From Gigaspora margarita (Eukaryota; Glomeromycota; Glomeromycetes; Diversisporales; Gigasporaceae), in the NCBI GenBank assembly GCA_009809945.1, contig WTPW01000622.1, forward strand, positions 165,583 to 229,582: a stretch of DNA of 64,000 bases, in the 5' to 3' direction. Within the stretch, counting starts at the first letter, position 1; each line of letters begins with the position of its first letter. A program made the position numbers and the translations under genes. Under the pieces are notes generated by a model. That model made no database searches, was not told the origin of the DNA, and was given only the letters and a program-made list of their open reading frames with translations. This document shows positions 1-12,296 of the stretch, piece after piece.

Positions 1-2838
1 AATCCACAAAAATCAGTATTAATCTCTAATACCAAAAAATCTTATTCTATTACTTTCCTTAACTCATCTATTCAAACCCAACCTCTTCATACTCCTTTTA
101 AATTCCTTGGTTGCTGGTTTACTACCAATACCAAAACATATCCTCAAATTAAACTAATTACACAAGAGATATTTGAGATCATAAATACTCTTAATACAAA
201 AATGATAACTGATAAACAGGCTAGTTATATTATCAATACTGTAATAACACCTATACTTGAATACCGAATTCACAATATTGTTTTATCACAATCATTATGT
301 AACAAAATCCTTGCAAAATATCTTACAGTTGCAAAACACAAAGCTAGATTAGCTAAATCTACTCCTAATAGCACAATGCTCAACCATAATATTTATGGTA
401 TCAAGAATATTTGGGATATCCAGTTACAACATCACATATCCAACCTAACTTCTCGACTAAATAACAAAGAATTATTAGGCACTAGTACACATATTAGATT
501 ACAACAACTACAAAATAATCTATGGTCTACTACTAATATACTATTACATCCTAATCCCAAAATAGATGGAGCTAACAAAAATACTACAACTTTCAAAATT
601 ATCCAACTTTTAAAACATCTAGAATTATCAATTCATGCACACTCAGATATAATGCAACCTTATACTATTGATCTACCTTATACACCACTTGAAAACATAT
701 TACAAACTCATACCAACTATCCAATATTTAAATGCCAACTACGATCAAAACATATTATATTTCTTGAACAACTTACATCTTTTGATAATTCTGTACTTCT
801 TACATGGGAACACATCTCACCAAGGATTAATTCTCTTATACCGGGCAAGATACCCAAATGGTTTACTATACTAGAAAACAAAATCACCACTAACTCTACC
901 ACTAGACAACTTATATCTACACTCCAATTACCTTCAGTCAACTCCTTATCTTATACTACTGGCCATTTTAATACCAAAAACAAACCNTGGCTCATAACAT
1001 ACAAAGAACAAACTATTATTATGGGAAAAGCTAGACGCTTTAACCAACAAACCAATACTATTTCCATTACACCTGGACTTCTAAAATTGATGAAACCAAG
1101 ACAACATTATACCCAACTTCTAATATCATCTGCTATCCATGTACAGGTTGTTCTCTTAATTCAAAAAGAATTCAAAGCTGTTGTACTATTGATATTTCTG
1201 CAACCTTATCTACTAAATTCCTGAGTAAAAAAGTTTACAAACAAATATCAAACAAACTCGAGCTCAATACCAATTATCTTGACTTACTTTTCTCCATTGC
1301 ATCTTGCCATTCAGTCTCAATACCATCTTTACCTTCTATAACAATCTATCTCACAGCTATAAATGATATTTTTTCTTCTAATACTGCAACAAATATACTG
1401 CAATCAATAGCACAAGCAAATACTACCTTTTCAGAGTTTACTTTCTATACTGATGGATCTGTTATTAATCTTGGCAATTCAAGATGCTCAATGGGCATTG
1501 CCTGGATACAAACTTTTAATAACTCAATAATTCATCAATTCTCTGCACAAATTCAACACTAGCCATCATCATACAAAGCAGAACTAATTGCAATACTATC
1601 AGCTATTTGTACATGTTCTCGAAATAGCACTATTCACATATATACTGATTCACAATCTATTATCTCTAAATACAAGGCCCTTTTATATGCTAAATATAAC
1701 CCTAGCAAAATATATTCATACAACTATTGGCCTATTTGGCATACTCTCTTACATTTTATCCAATCATATTCATATACATCACCTTACATAAAGTCTCAGC
1801 CCATAGTGATAACAAATTTAATAATCTTGCTGATCAATTAGCAAAAAACCATACAAATTCCTCTATTTTAGAATTTTTTCCTAATAATATCTATAACCCC
1901 TCATTCTATTTACAATATAAACACTTCAATATAGAGCAACCTACACATCGTTGTATTAAAAACATTTGCAATGCACATATTATTGCAATGTGGTCATCAC
2001 AAAATAGAATTCAACATATTATTCCTATAGCAACTCAAATTGATTGGAATGCTACATGGCTCTTCTTTAACAACAACTACAAACACTTATACAATTATAT
2101 TAACTTTCAACTTTGCCAATCCAAATCATTCCGAATTAAAAATTTACTCCATATGCTTCCTACATTGGCTTACCTTAACTCTCTAAATCCTAAACATTCC
2201 AAACATACAAAATGTATTTCTTGTAACCAATCTGAAAGCCAATTTCATTGGCTATTCTGTACTAGCTATAATAATATATCTCAAATTATTCATAATACTA
2301 TTACACAATTTTCTTTTTCAGATCTCCCAGATATAACAAATATTCAAATTCAACAACTTTGTACAAATCTTATTAATCACCAATGCCTAAATCCTACCTA
2401 CTATTCTCCCTTTAATACTCCTTCATTCATCACTACTGTCCAAGGCTTTATTTCACTCTCACTAATTAATACTATATCTCAATATTCCTCTTACAAGATA
2501 GCTTCCAATACTGCTATTAAAATTCTTTTAAATATTTCTCATAATTCTTATGAACAACTCTGGAAACCATACTGTGCTAAACTCGCCCAATGGAAAACCT
2601 CTTAACATTCTGGTTCAATATCTACTATTCTTCCAAATCCACATACTTCTATATATAAACATACTAGAATTCACTATACTTATAGTTGTATTTGTGGTCT
2701 TCCTGACCAGTTGCATGATGAAGATACAAATACATGTCCACCTATTGGCCAAGCTCTTCAAAAAATTGATATCTGGTCCTATCAATGGATTAAATATAGT
2801 ACAAATACTAACTCTATACTTCACATCCAAATCTAGGT
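1..2838 (+). pseudogene. LINE ORF2 C-terminal half: RT thumb, RNase H, CCHC, C-terminal domain
   Basis: The reading is open from base 1 to 1224, including the RT thumb region (NPQKS start, FLGCWFT, then SYIINTVITPILEYR). It then shifts frame. An RNase H domain follows at about 1440-1850 with YTDGSV (first Asp), KAELIAIL (Glu), YTDSQS (second Asp) and AHSDN-x-FNNLADQLA (last His/Asp). A TAG at 1560-1562 stands where the sister copy at 42180 has Trp. Another frame change occurs near 1780, and the rest is open to 2605. At about 2213-2260 there is a C-x2-C-x7-H-x3-C zinc motif (CISC...HWLFC). After 2605 a short conserved tail (YSCICGLPDQL, then PPIGQALQKI) is readable in another frame. The enzyme would copy element RNA and remove it. 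At least three frame breaks make it dead. Confidence 0.88.
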
Positions 2839-3036
2839 GAGTTTTAACCATTCTAGTAGGTTTAGGTTGCAGATAAATTAGATAATTTAATTTTGTCTAT
2901 AGTCTGAGTTTCAACTCTTGTAATATAAACTGTATTAAATATTTGTATAATATTGAGAAACCCCAAAAGGAATCTCACACAGTTTATCAATAAAGATAGA
3001 GACAAAACCTCACCTTAACAAAAAAAAAAAAAAAAA
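1..3036 (+). mobile_element. LINE (non-LTR retrotransposon), 3' part, LINE-1
   Basis: The left edge is cut by the window. The element enters in the C-terminal part of a reverse transcriptase, continues through RNase H and a zinc motif, and ends in a 3' UTR with AATAAA near 2990 and a poly-A run ending at 3036. The 3' UTR at about 2850-2880 (TAGGTTTAGGTTGCAGATAA) is nearly identical to that of the LINE ending at 43633, so both belong to one family. The coding strand is strikingly poor in G, as in the other LINEs here. A target-site duplication cannot be tested because the 5' end is outside. Confidence 0.9.
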
Positions 3037-4081
3037 TTACATAAAAAATTCTGTTACAAACTTACCTGACAGATAATATATTTTAAGGGTTTAGTTTGTA
3101 TTGAAATTATAGTAGTTTCTATCAATAATTTCTGTAAAAAAAATTCTCATACAAAACTTGCTTGCTATTCTAATTATTATAATATGGTTAGAGTTCAGTT
3201 AGTTTGCATTAAAATTATTATAGTTTCTATTATAAGCATATTGGCGAATCAGTATAACATGTCAGCTTGACCAATCATGATCAAGAATTATCAAAAAATT
3301 TTACACGAAAATTTATTACAAAGCAAATTTTCACAAAAACAGCCTTTTTAACCAGCTTTGTATTTATAATTAAGTACATAGAAAATTATGAAATTTATGT
3401 ATTTAATTATAAGCCAAAAGTATATTAAAAATGCCATTTTTTTGAAAATTAGCTTCTGAATTTACCTTTGATAGTTACCAACCCATTTCACACTGCTTAA
3501 CCCATCCTAAAACACCTGAATATTTCAACAAACAATAAAAGTACTTCTTTCTACAGCTTAGCATAGCTCTTTTGTTAAGTTTTATTGGTTTTTTAACTTG
3601 TCTAGATGTCACAAAGGCTCTTTTGTTAGTTGTAACAAGTACTTTGTTTGTTAGTTTTTCAATATTACTTAGGAGCAAATTTTTGTACAACAGTTTATTG
3701 AAAAAAGACCTAATTATACCGATCTGCTGAAATGGTTACTGTTATAACCTTACCATTCTGGCAATACACAGTATGTGATTCACTAATACATGTTATTAAC
3801 AGTCATAGGACATGTCCTTTTACAGGGATTTCAAATGCTGTTACTTATAAATCAAATGAGTTAAACACCTAATTAAAGATATTCAATTTTGCACCATTCA
3901 TCTTGCTATATATGAAAATGCAGGGTAATAGTTAAATATATATGCAAACTAGATTGCATTAATTTTTGGATTAGATCATTCAATTTTTGTAGCATGTGTT
4001 GCCTTTATGTATGAGATCTGCAGTCAAAATTTCCTTGCAATTCTGAAAAAAGAAAAATCTCATCCACTCATTTTTATAAGA

Positions 4082-4147
4082 TATTGATATTGATATTGAC
4101 ATTGATATTGATATTGATATTGATATTGATATTGATATTGATATTGA
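4082..4147. repeat. (GATATT)n microsatellite
   Basis: About eleven units of a 6-bp repeat, with one unit varied (GACATT). A minus-strand reading frame of alternating Ile/Ser across it is only a product of the repeat. Confidence 0.95.
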
Positions 4148-4759
4148 AATTGTTATAGCTATGATCCTCATTATGCACTAGTATTAGCTATTAGTTAAAA
4201 ACAAAAAAAATCTGATACAACATCATTAACTTTTTATTTAAATTACAAATATGCAAAAGCAATTCTAATTTTTGGTTTTTTCTAATCAGATTTTTTACTA
4301 AACAGATTAAATGATAATCACTGATCATCAAAACCATAAATAAATGATCATAGTGAGAGTTTAATAATCATTTCTGCATTTGTATTACAATCATTTTACT
4401 GTGGGCCATAATTGATAACAATCTTCTAAAGCATCAAAAATCATGAGGGCCGTAATTCTAAAATGTAATATGAGATAGTACTTAATCTAATATTGTGAGC
4501 TTAACATTAGTAAAACAATTTAATTATGGTTCTATCAAATCAGTTTTTGACTCGAATTATGATCAAAATTCTTTGAAGACCAATTTATTCATTCGATAAT
4601 TTTCATTTGGATGAAAATTTTGGATAAGAATATTGTAACTATACCAAAAACAGAGTGATATGTAATATTACAAAGTATATAGTTACTGAGGCATTTTTAA
4701 TGGTGTATATCTGCAATTAATCATCACAATATACATTACATAGTACTATATTTATCTAT

Positions 4760-5095
4760 TGTATGAGAATTGTTTAACCAAATATTGCTTTAACAGATTT
4801 CTTGTCTTGATTAAAGTGCATGACAATTACTATAAAAATGTCTTTTCTTATTATTGTCCTTTGGAATTGCACTAACTAAATATGTTATAAACACATTTTG
4901 ATGTCACATTGGTATTTAACATAGATATATACAAATAGAGATTGAGGAAAATTCTAATATATAGATAATTTAAAAATTGATTACTTATAAAATTTATTTG
5001 TATATCCAGTGTCTATGAACTTGCCAGAGCAACCACTACAAAATTCACTAATAATCGACATCATGATTATAGCTGTCACAGCATATAATCGATTG
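4760..5095. repeat. Dispersed block paralogous to 58378-58660
   Basis: The stretch matches the block near 58.4-58.66 kb over several hundred bases. Shared phrases include TTTGGAATTGCACTAACTAA, then AATATGTTAT, and TGTCTATGAACTTGCC. Both copies also share the linker CTTATAAAATT-ATTTGTATAT. The copies differ by small indels that shift frame, so neither is clearly coding. They may be old gene fragments or members of an undescribed repeat family. Confidence 0.7.
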
Positions 5096-5507
5096 GTTAA
5101 TTATTAATTAACCAAACAGAATATGTGTATTAAAGAATTTATAATCATTTCTAAATTTAGATATATTATATAACCATAGAACTTATTTTGCGGTATAATA
5201 GTAAATTAAACATTTTAAAGTTTGAGCAAGGCTAAGCAAAGCAAGGCTATAAGATATACCATAGAATTAAATTTATTTAGTTAAAGGTCGAATTACATCT
5301 ATCGTGAAATCGTCTTATTAAAATTCTGTAATTAGCTAAACTGTATTATGGTCCTCAAATTTTCTTGTATAAATCTTGAATTATTCCTGTATACCATGAA
5401 CGTAGTCATGCTTGGTTCAGCAAAATCTTGTCATATACTAATGGGCTGTGCTAGTATAGCATATTGTTACTGTTATTGTACTTAAGCAAGCATTTTGAAA
5501 ACTCAAA

Positions 5508-5743
5508 CAACAGGGTCCCTAAATTTCTGGGTTGAAATACTTCAGAGTGCATTGGAATCATGGTCGGCTGGATCAGAATTGATTAATTTTTCAAGAACAT
5601 AAATAATTTTACTAATAAATCATATCCATTCATTAAGTAAAAAATGTCTAGCTAATAATTTTGCTATAGAACCTGCTAACAACTTGGGCTAAACACCAAT
5701 CTAAATCTGATGCATCCAACCCAGAATTTTGGGGACCCTTCTG
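5508..5743. mobile_element. TA-type MITE, uninterrupted copy (family W)
   Basis: A 236-bp element with inverted ends (CAACAGGGTCCC at the left; the right end reads CAGAAGGGTCCCC on the minus strand), each followed by a CTGGGTTG-like phrase. The right end abuts a TA; the left TA is not preserved. Read on the minus strand, its interior matches both flanks of the large nested locus at 38203-47851. It is therefore an empty-site reference for that insertion. It is non-coding and non-autonomous; a Tc1/mariner-type origin is inferred from the TA target. Confidence 0.8.
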
Positions 5744-6052
5744 TAAGATTTTCATATTGAGATGAATTCTGAACACTGATTTTACAGATCGTGAAATGAC
5801 CCAGTGATGCAGGCATTAGACTGCAGCAACGTAAATAAACTACTAAATAGTTATATATTATTTATTGTTTGTAGATAATGATTTATTTATTTATGTGTTG
5901 TTGTTTTATTTTTATTTCAAAAGAATCAACAATATAATTTAGTCCACAATAATAATGAGGTTTTAACCCCTTCAAAAATTAATTTATTACAATATTAATT
6001 ATATTATATAGTTAATGAATGTGTAATAACCAATATCAGTTTTATTTGGCAG

Positions 6053-6154
6053 GTGAATGATCTGGAGAATCACAGTGATCATTTTTACATAACAATTAAA
6101 AAAGTATCTGGCTTTAAATTTAACATGCTAATTGGGACCACAAAACAACTCAAG
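6053..6154 (+). other. Candidate orphan exon
   Basis: A short open stretch is bounded by a good acceptor (TTTTATTTGGCAG before 6053) and a canonical donor (CTCAAG then GTGAGT). It would encode about 34 residues beginning VNDLENHSDHF. No neighbouring exon was recognised and no domain can be named, so this could be chance. Confidence 0.25.
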
Positions 6155-6211
6155 GTGAGTATGAGATTTAATTCTGCTAACTTTAATGATTGTTTTCAAG
6201 AGAACATATGC

Positions 6212-6661
6212 GTGATTTATTGTAACTATTTATTGTGATTTGCAAATCTGAATCTACATTAATCATTTTATGATATTCACACCATAATTGTGAATAAGAT
6301 AAGTGCTTCTATTACATCAAAAAATTCTTTAAGAATTATGTTTGGATTGATTATTTTAAGATTTGTCAAGGCTCATTCTCAAAAGGATAGCACTCTTAAA
6401 TGTAATCGAAGTATTTTATTGTACCATGATTACAATCGCTGTGATGCAGTAAATTACATTTAAAAGTGCCAAATGATCTTTTGAGAATGAGCCTTGACCA
6501 ATCCCTAAAATAGATCCAAACTCAATTCTTAAAGGATTTTTTGATATAATAGAATCGTTTATCTTATTCTCAATCACAATTGATTGTAGAGTGATGATCA
6601 TCACTCAAATGATCAATGTGGATCCAGAATTTTATCACAATAATCATTCAATAAATTACTA
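6212..6661. repeat. Foldback element, about 450 bp
   Basis: Two arms of about 200 bp are inverted copies of each other around a centre near 6436. Matching pairs include CAAGGCTCATTCTCAAAAGG against its complement near 6480-6500, and AGAATAAGATAA-type phrases further out. Arm identity is imperfect. It has no coding capacity. Confidence 0.8.
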
Positions 6662-6787
6662 GCAAGAATTGTGAATACATAATCTGATAGATATTATTTA
6701 ATAAAATATTAAAGAAATTACTAGGAATTGACATAGTACAGTAGCACAACCAAAGCACTTGCGCACACTACTCATTGTATTAAATAA

Positions 6788-7111
6788 GGCCACACAAAGT
6801 TGATTTTTTGCTTTGTATTACATGGAATCTGAAAACTTGGATCAGTCAGTCAGATTTTTTTTTTCTAAAAAAAAATAATAAAATTTACTATAAATTAATA
6901 GAATTATGTTCATATCACATCTAAGGTTATGCAAGGTTAATTTCTCATTTTGTACAAAGAATCAGTCCAATCAGGATAAGAATAGCATAAAAAAAATAAA
7001 TGTCAAAAATCAGATATTGGTATAGTTGAAAAGCTAAAAAAAAAAAAAAGTTGAAAAATTGAAAACATGGGTCAGCAGGTAATGCAAAACGAAAATCAAC
7101 TTTGTGTGGCC
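6788..7111. mobile_element. TAA-target MITE with GGCCACAC ends
   Basis: A 324-bp element with perfect inverted ends (GGCCACACAAAGTTGATTTT / its complement), flanked by TAA on both sides (6785-6787 and 7112-7114). TAA targets and GG-starting ends are typical of PIF/Harbinger-derived MITEs. That assignment rests on the target only, as there is no transposase. Relatives lie at 59302-60492. Confidence 0.85.
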
Positions 7112-7204
7112 TAAAAAATAGCAAAATTTAGTAAGATTATGCTATATTATTGTCACACTATTTGTTACAACTCATTATAAACTAAAATGGGCAGCGAAGC
7201 TGCC

Positions 7205-7695
7205 TGCATATGCAATTTTTAGTTCAATACAGAACTAATGCAACCATTTCTAAACTACTTGTATTACCACAATAGTCAGTAAGAATTTTTTACAGTAAAT
7301 CACTATAGAAATCACATTCATTCCAATACAAAACTAACAAAACCATATCTAAATCTCTTGTATCACCATAGCTCGTAAGTACAGTAAACCAGAATTTTTT
7401 ATAGTAAATCACTATATAAATCACATTCATTCCAATACAAAACTAACATAAACATATCTAAATTACTTGTATCACCACAATAGTCAGTAAGAATTTTTTA
7501 CAGTAAATCACTATAGAAATCACATTCATTCCAACACAAAACTAACATAACCATATNTAAATCACTTGTATTACCATAGCGAGTAAGTACAGTAAAACAA
7601 AATTTTTTACAGTAAATCACTATAGAAATCATATTAATTCCAATATAAAACTAATATACTCTTGTATCACTATAGCAAGTAAATATAATAAATAC
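7205..7695. repeat. Tandem repeat, about 100-112 bp units
   Basis: Four main units and partial ones share TTTTTTACAGTAAATCACTA, then CACATTCATTCCAA and CTTGTATCACCA. Core spacing is about 110, 98 and 112 bp, so unit length varies slightly. It lies directly upstream of the kinase pseudogene. Confidence 0.88.
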
Positions 7696-7715
7696 TATTA
7701 ATCAAACCCAGATCA

Positions 7716-7886
7716 GGTTTGATTGTCCACTTCATAGACAATCACCAAATTTATTATCCACTTCATAGAAAAATACCAAATTTATTGTCTACTTCATGGG
7801 AAAACACCAAATTTATTGTTCATTTTGTGAAAAAACACTAAATTTATTGTCCACTTCATGGAAAAACACCAAATTTATTGTCTACG
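7716..7886. repeat. Minisatellite, about 36-bp units
   Basis: Five units of the type CCAAATTTATTGTCCACTTC followed by ATGGAAAAACA. Units differ by a few substitutions. Confidence 0.9.
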
Positions 7887-7981
7887 AAGTGTAAATAATA
7901 GAATTTTTTACAGCAAATCAGAAATATTGATAGTCATATTTCTTAATTATCATTATTTTTATTATTTTTTTTAATATTAAG

Positions 7982-8990
7982 GTTTAAAGAAGAATTTCAT
8001 AATTGGACAAGTGACAATTACAACATTAATCAATTAATTCAACAAACACAAATTAATGCACTAAAGTTTAAAGATATTATTGAATGAAACCCTTCAGCAA
8101 ATTCACAAATATAAAATATCTTGCTAAAGAAGACTTTGGCACTGTTTTTAAGGCAGTATGGATTGATGGATATATTACAGGACTTGATGATCAAAAGAAT
8201 ATATATCAATGAGCACAAATAGATGTTTGTTTAAAGGGCCTTGATAATTCTAAAGATATAAAACAAGAATTTTTAGAAGAAGTATGCATTATAATTTATT
8301 ATTATTAAAAAGTAGTAATCTTATCAGTTATTTATTTTAATTGATATTTTAGGTTAAAAAAATCAATATAAACATGGGAGCAATTCTGTAATTGCGATTT
8401 ATGGAATAACCAAGAATCCAAAAGATGGTAACTATATGATGGTTATGGAGTATGCAAAGCAGGGAAGTCTCAGAAAATTGTTAGATAGTAAATATGATGA
8501 ATTAGATTGGGCTTCTAAAGTAGCTAATTTATATTACATAGCTAATGGGCTTAATACAATCCACATAGCCAACCTAGTGCATAAAGACTTTCATTTCAGA
8601 AATATAGTTAATCAAAATATGGTTAATTCTTATATTACTAATTTTGGCTTATGTAAGCCTGTATCACAAGACTCAAGTTCTAAAGCACTTTTTGGTGTGC
8701 TTCCCTATATTGCCCCAGAGGTATTATATACAAATAGAAAGAAATATACTCAAAAGTTAGATATTTATTCTTTTGGAATAATTATGTCAGAAGTTTTTAC
8801 TGGATATCCCCCATATCATGATGTTCCACATAATAATGATCAAGCAACATGTATTTGTCTAGGTTACAGACTTAAAATTAAATGTGAAGTTCCTCAATTA
8901 CTTTTGGATCTGATGAATAAATGCTTAGATGCAGATCCTCAAAACTGACCAACTGCCAAAACATTGAACTTTTGAGGAGGTTTTAACTAA
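7982..8990 (+). pseudogene. Protein kinase pseudogene (TKL-like, Glomeromycotina type)
   Basis: Would have been a Ser/Thr or Tyr-kinase-like signalling enzyme. The N-terminal family motif is readable (FHNWTSDN, INQLIQQTQ, then IIE followed by TGA at 8085-8087 where Trp is expected). After a frame change the glycine loop appears as EDFGTVFKAVW and the Lys strand as VCLKGLDNSKD. A short intron (8282-8352, GTATGC to TTTTAG) leads to an open exon of about 170 codons: MVMEYAKQGSLRKLL hinge, HKDFHFRN catalytic loop, NFG in place of DFG, YIAPEVL, and DIYSFGIIMSEV. It ends at TGA 8946 where Arg is usual, and DPQN...PTAKTL continues beyond. Loss of the DFG aspartate, frameshifts and stops argue against activity. 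Confidence 0.85.
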
Positions 8991-9338
8991 AATACTAATT
9001 ATATTAAGAACATAGTACAAAGTATGAAGTGTATAGTTCAAGCTTTGCATACATACACAAAATCTGGAATCTGATTACATACCCTAATAATTTACAAATA
9101 TTAGCTAATCAAATATAGTTAACCCAGGATACCTGCAGCAATTCAGTCAAATCTGGTGATGATGCTATAAATTCCCAACTGTGCATATTGATATAGCAAG
9201 CTAATACATACCATGTAAAATAACATATGAGTATAATGTTTGATTATAAGGTTGTTTGAAATTAAAACTTTTAACATTATTTTTTTTAATATTTGTGAGG
9301 GGGGAAGAAAAAATTACACAACTATTAAAATTAAACAA
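8991..9338. other. Non-coding spacer after the kinase pseudogene
   Basis: The spacer contains AGTACAAAGTATGAAGTGTA near 9010. This phrase recurs near 38025, and a weaker form occurs near 4665, which suggests a dispersed 3'-flank repeat. The 8-bp target copy TTAAACAA of the next element is at 9331-9338. No gene seen. Confidence 0.5.
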
Positions 9339-11288
9339 GGTTCAAATAAACATAAATTAGGTTCAAATAAACCTAAATTAGGTTCAAGTGAACCTAAATT
9401 AAGTTCAATGAACCTAAAATAGGTTCAGATGAACCTAAAATAGGTCCAAATAGGGTTTCAAAGTTCAGTTTGGTTCAATAGAGGTTCAGGTTCAAGTTCA
9501 ATGAACCTGAACCTGAAGCTGCTCTAAAAGTTCAATACTAAACTGAACCTGAACTTAAAATTATTAAACATGAACCTGAACAAAACTTAAAAAAAGTTCA
9601 GTTCAGGTTCAGTTCAAGGTTCATGAACATGTTCAGGTTTATAATATATGCACATTTTTACCTAAATTACAAAGTTTGAATCAATTCGTAAAATTCAGAG
9701 AATCATAGCATTTTGTATAATTTTATTAATAAAATTATTAAAAATATTGTTCTACATGAAATTTTACTAATTGATCATAACTTCTTGCACTAAGTAAACT
9801 TGTTCAGCACCAAAAAATACATCAAATTAGCATATTTTATTTTACTTTTCTTAAAATATGAAGAAAAGATGCTTAATTTTAGAAATTTTCATCAAAAATT
9901 CAAAATTAAGCATCTTTGACGCAAATTTTAAGAAAAATAAAATAAAATAGACCGATATGATGTATTTTTTAGTGCTATACAAGTTTACTTAGAGCAAGAG
10001 TTATGATCAATTAGTAAAATTTAGAGAATCATAGAAATTTGTATAATTTTATTAATAAAATTATACAAATTTCTATGATACTCTAAATTTTACTAATTGA
10101 TCATAAATCTTGCTCTAAGTAAACTTGTATAGCACTAAAAAATACATCATATCGGTCTATTTTATTTTATTTTTCTTAAAATTTGCGTCAAAGATGCTTA
10201 ATTTTGAAATTTTGATGAAAATTTCCAAAATTAAAGCATTTTTTCTTCAAATTTTAAGAAAAGTAAAATAAAATATACCAATTTGATGTATTTTGTGCTA
10301 AACAAGTTTACTTAGTGCAATAAGTTAGAAACAATTAGTAAAATTTAGAGAATCATAGAAATTTGTATAATTTTATTAATAAAATTATACAAAATTCTAT
10401 GATTCTCTAAATTTTACTAATTGATTCTAACTTATTGCATTAAGTAAACCTGTTTAGCACCAAAAAACACATCATATCAGTATAATATATTTCGTTTTTC
10501 TTAAAATTTGAAGAAAAGATGCATATTTTGAATTTTTGGTGAAAATTTCTAAAATTAAGCATTCTTTCTTCAAATTTTAAGAAAGGTAAAAATAAAATAT
10601 CTGTTTTGATGTATTTTTTGGTGCTGAACAACTTTACTTAGTGCAAAAAGTTATGATCAATTAGTAAAATTTCATGCAAAATACGATTTTTAATAATTAC
10701 ATTAATAAAATTATACAAAATGCTATGATTCTCTAAATTTTACTAACTGATTTATACTTCTCACTCTAAGTAAACTTGTTTAATATCAAAAAATACATAT
10801 ATTTTTATTTAGACTCAAACTACTTTGCAAAATTTGACCAGCCCGACCAAACTATGATTGAGTTTGAGTTTAATATAAAGTTTTAAATAATAGAATTTAG
10901 AGTTTGAGTCTGGTCTGGACCAGACCAAACCCGGACCCAAACCTAGAATCACTAATTTATATAAACACTAGACTGAACCTGAACATGTTCATGAACTTAT
11001 GAACTGAATCTGAACTGAACCTGAACCTGCTCTAAAAGTTTAATACTGAACCTGAACCTGAACATGTTTTAAAAAATATTCAGGTTCAGGTTCAATACTG
11101 AACCTGAACCTGAACCTGAACTTGACCTAAGTTCAGTTCAGTTCAGGTTCATAGGAACACTAGGTCCAAATGAACCTAAAGTAGGTTCAAGTGACCTAAA
11201 TTAAGTTCAAATGAACCTAAATTAGGTCCAAGTGAACCAATTTAGGTTTAATTGAACCTAAATTTTGTTCAGATGAACTTAGGCTTGG
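9339..11288. mobile_element. hAT-like non-autonomous element with GGTTCA subterminal repeats
   Basis: About 1.95 kb. Both ends are dense in GGTTCA / TGAACC words: at the left AGGTTCAAATAAACCTAAAT-type units run to about 9640, and at the right the mirror set runs from about 10970. Identical 8-bp copies of TTAAACAA flank it (9331-9338 and 11289-11296), the duplication length of hAT transposons. The outermost bases are not a clear inverted repeat, so the exact ends are uncertain. There is no transposase; the interior is a stack of palindromes, described separately. Confidence 0.65.
9660..10770. repeat. Array of alternating palindromic modules
   Basis: The same AT-rich modules recur in alternating orientation, with symmetric centres near 9885, 10055, 10215, 10380 and 10540. 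Two centres read TTTGTATAATTTTATTAATA flowing into its own complement. The others join AGATGCTTAATTTT to its complement. Linking phrases are TTTACTAATTGATCATAA and CTAAGTAAACTTGT. Centre spacing is about 160 bp, giving a full period of about 325 bp. Confidence 0.85.
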
Positions 11289-11296
11289 TTAAACAA

Positions 11297-12296
11297 AATT
11301 AAATGTACATATTTTTAAACATCCATTTTAAACCAGATGCCACTATATACCATACATTTGTGCCTTGAACTTGAATATCAACTCTAACCATTTCTCCAAA
11401 TATATAATCACTATATGTTTGATGAAGTAAATTTCAAAGTCAAATTTTCATCAACTTCAAATAATACAGTTGAAAGAATTGTTTTACTATCTTATTACAG
11501 ATACAAAAGAATAATTTATTTTTTGAAATAATGCATTACATTTAAATTTACCGGGTGCTATTTTGATTTATAACCCATATTAAGCTTAATTTAAGCCTAA
11601 TTTCAAAATCACACCCCTGGTTATTATTTTGAAATTTTAGTAAGCAACTTTTTTTATTAGTCCTCTAATTGTTTAATTTTATAGAAGGAGGTTTTGAAAT
11701 GGGAGTAATGTTAAATGAAGCTTTAATTTCAAATAGCCTAATTGTAATTGCTTTTATATTTTAGCTATGATAATATTTCTAACTGCCCAGTTGCTAGACT
11801 CTTGCATAAAAACATGCTACAGTAAACAAATTCAGTACCTGTCACTTGCAAAAACTAATATTTTACCTAAACTCCACCCATACAGGATCCTAGTGATTTT
11901 CATGACACAATGATAATCTATATTTGTATTTAATCCTGCTTGGGGATTAGTGATTAACTCATAATGCTGAATACAGAAGTTAATAGGAAGTCATAAAGTG
12001 GATTAGTGGCAGAAAAGATCCTCGGCCATGTGATTTCTGAGCAAATTAGAGCTCCATAGTGTGTCAAATTATTTTTATTTATTTTTTTTTATATTGTAAA
12101 TATTTTAAATTATGTATACAAATAACATAATAGGGCTTGGTGGCTTAACCCATGAGCGTATACACCCAAAATATCGCATCTACGCAATTGTACAGGCTTG
12201 TTAATTTTGTGCCATAAGATATACGCTCTATTCAGAATATATATGCATTGAAAAGAATGTATACACCTAAATCAGCGTATATGTTCTAACAAAATA
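11297..12296. other. Non-coding AT-rich stretch
   Basis: No supportable gene. There is a small patch with mirrored GCGTATACAC and ATATACGC words at about 12155-12280, which may be a remnant of another element with subterminal repeats. Nothing else recognisable. Confidence 0.45.

Larger units (their letters stand above)
3037..5507. other. AT-rich non-coding stretch
   Basis: I see no supportable gene. There are two loose direct copies of a roughly 30-bp AT-rich phrase (near 3090 and 3200), a hexanucleotide tract at 4082-4147 and a paralogous block at 4760-5095. The short reading frames here lack domain signal. Confidence 0.6.

Noticed and set aside
3475-3690. 71-aa basic minus-strand reading
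   Set aside because: No domain, no neighbouring exon, AT-rich flanks; not distinguishable from chance.
7205-7886. Regularly spaced repeats resembling a CRISPR array
   Set aside because: Units are contiguous tandem repeats without unique spacers, in eukaryotic DNA.
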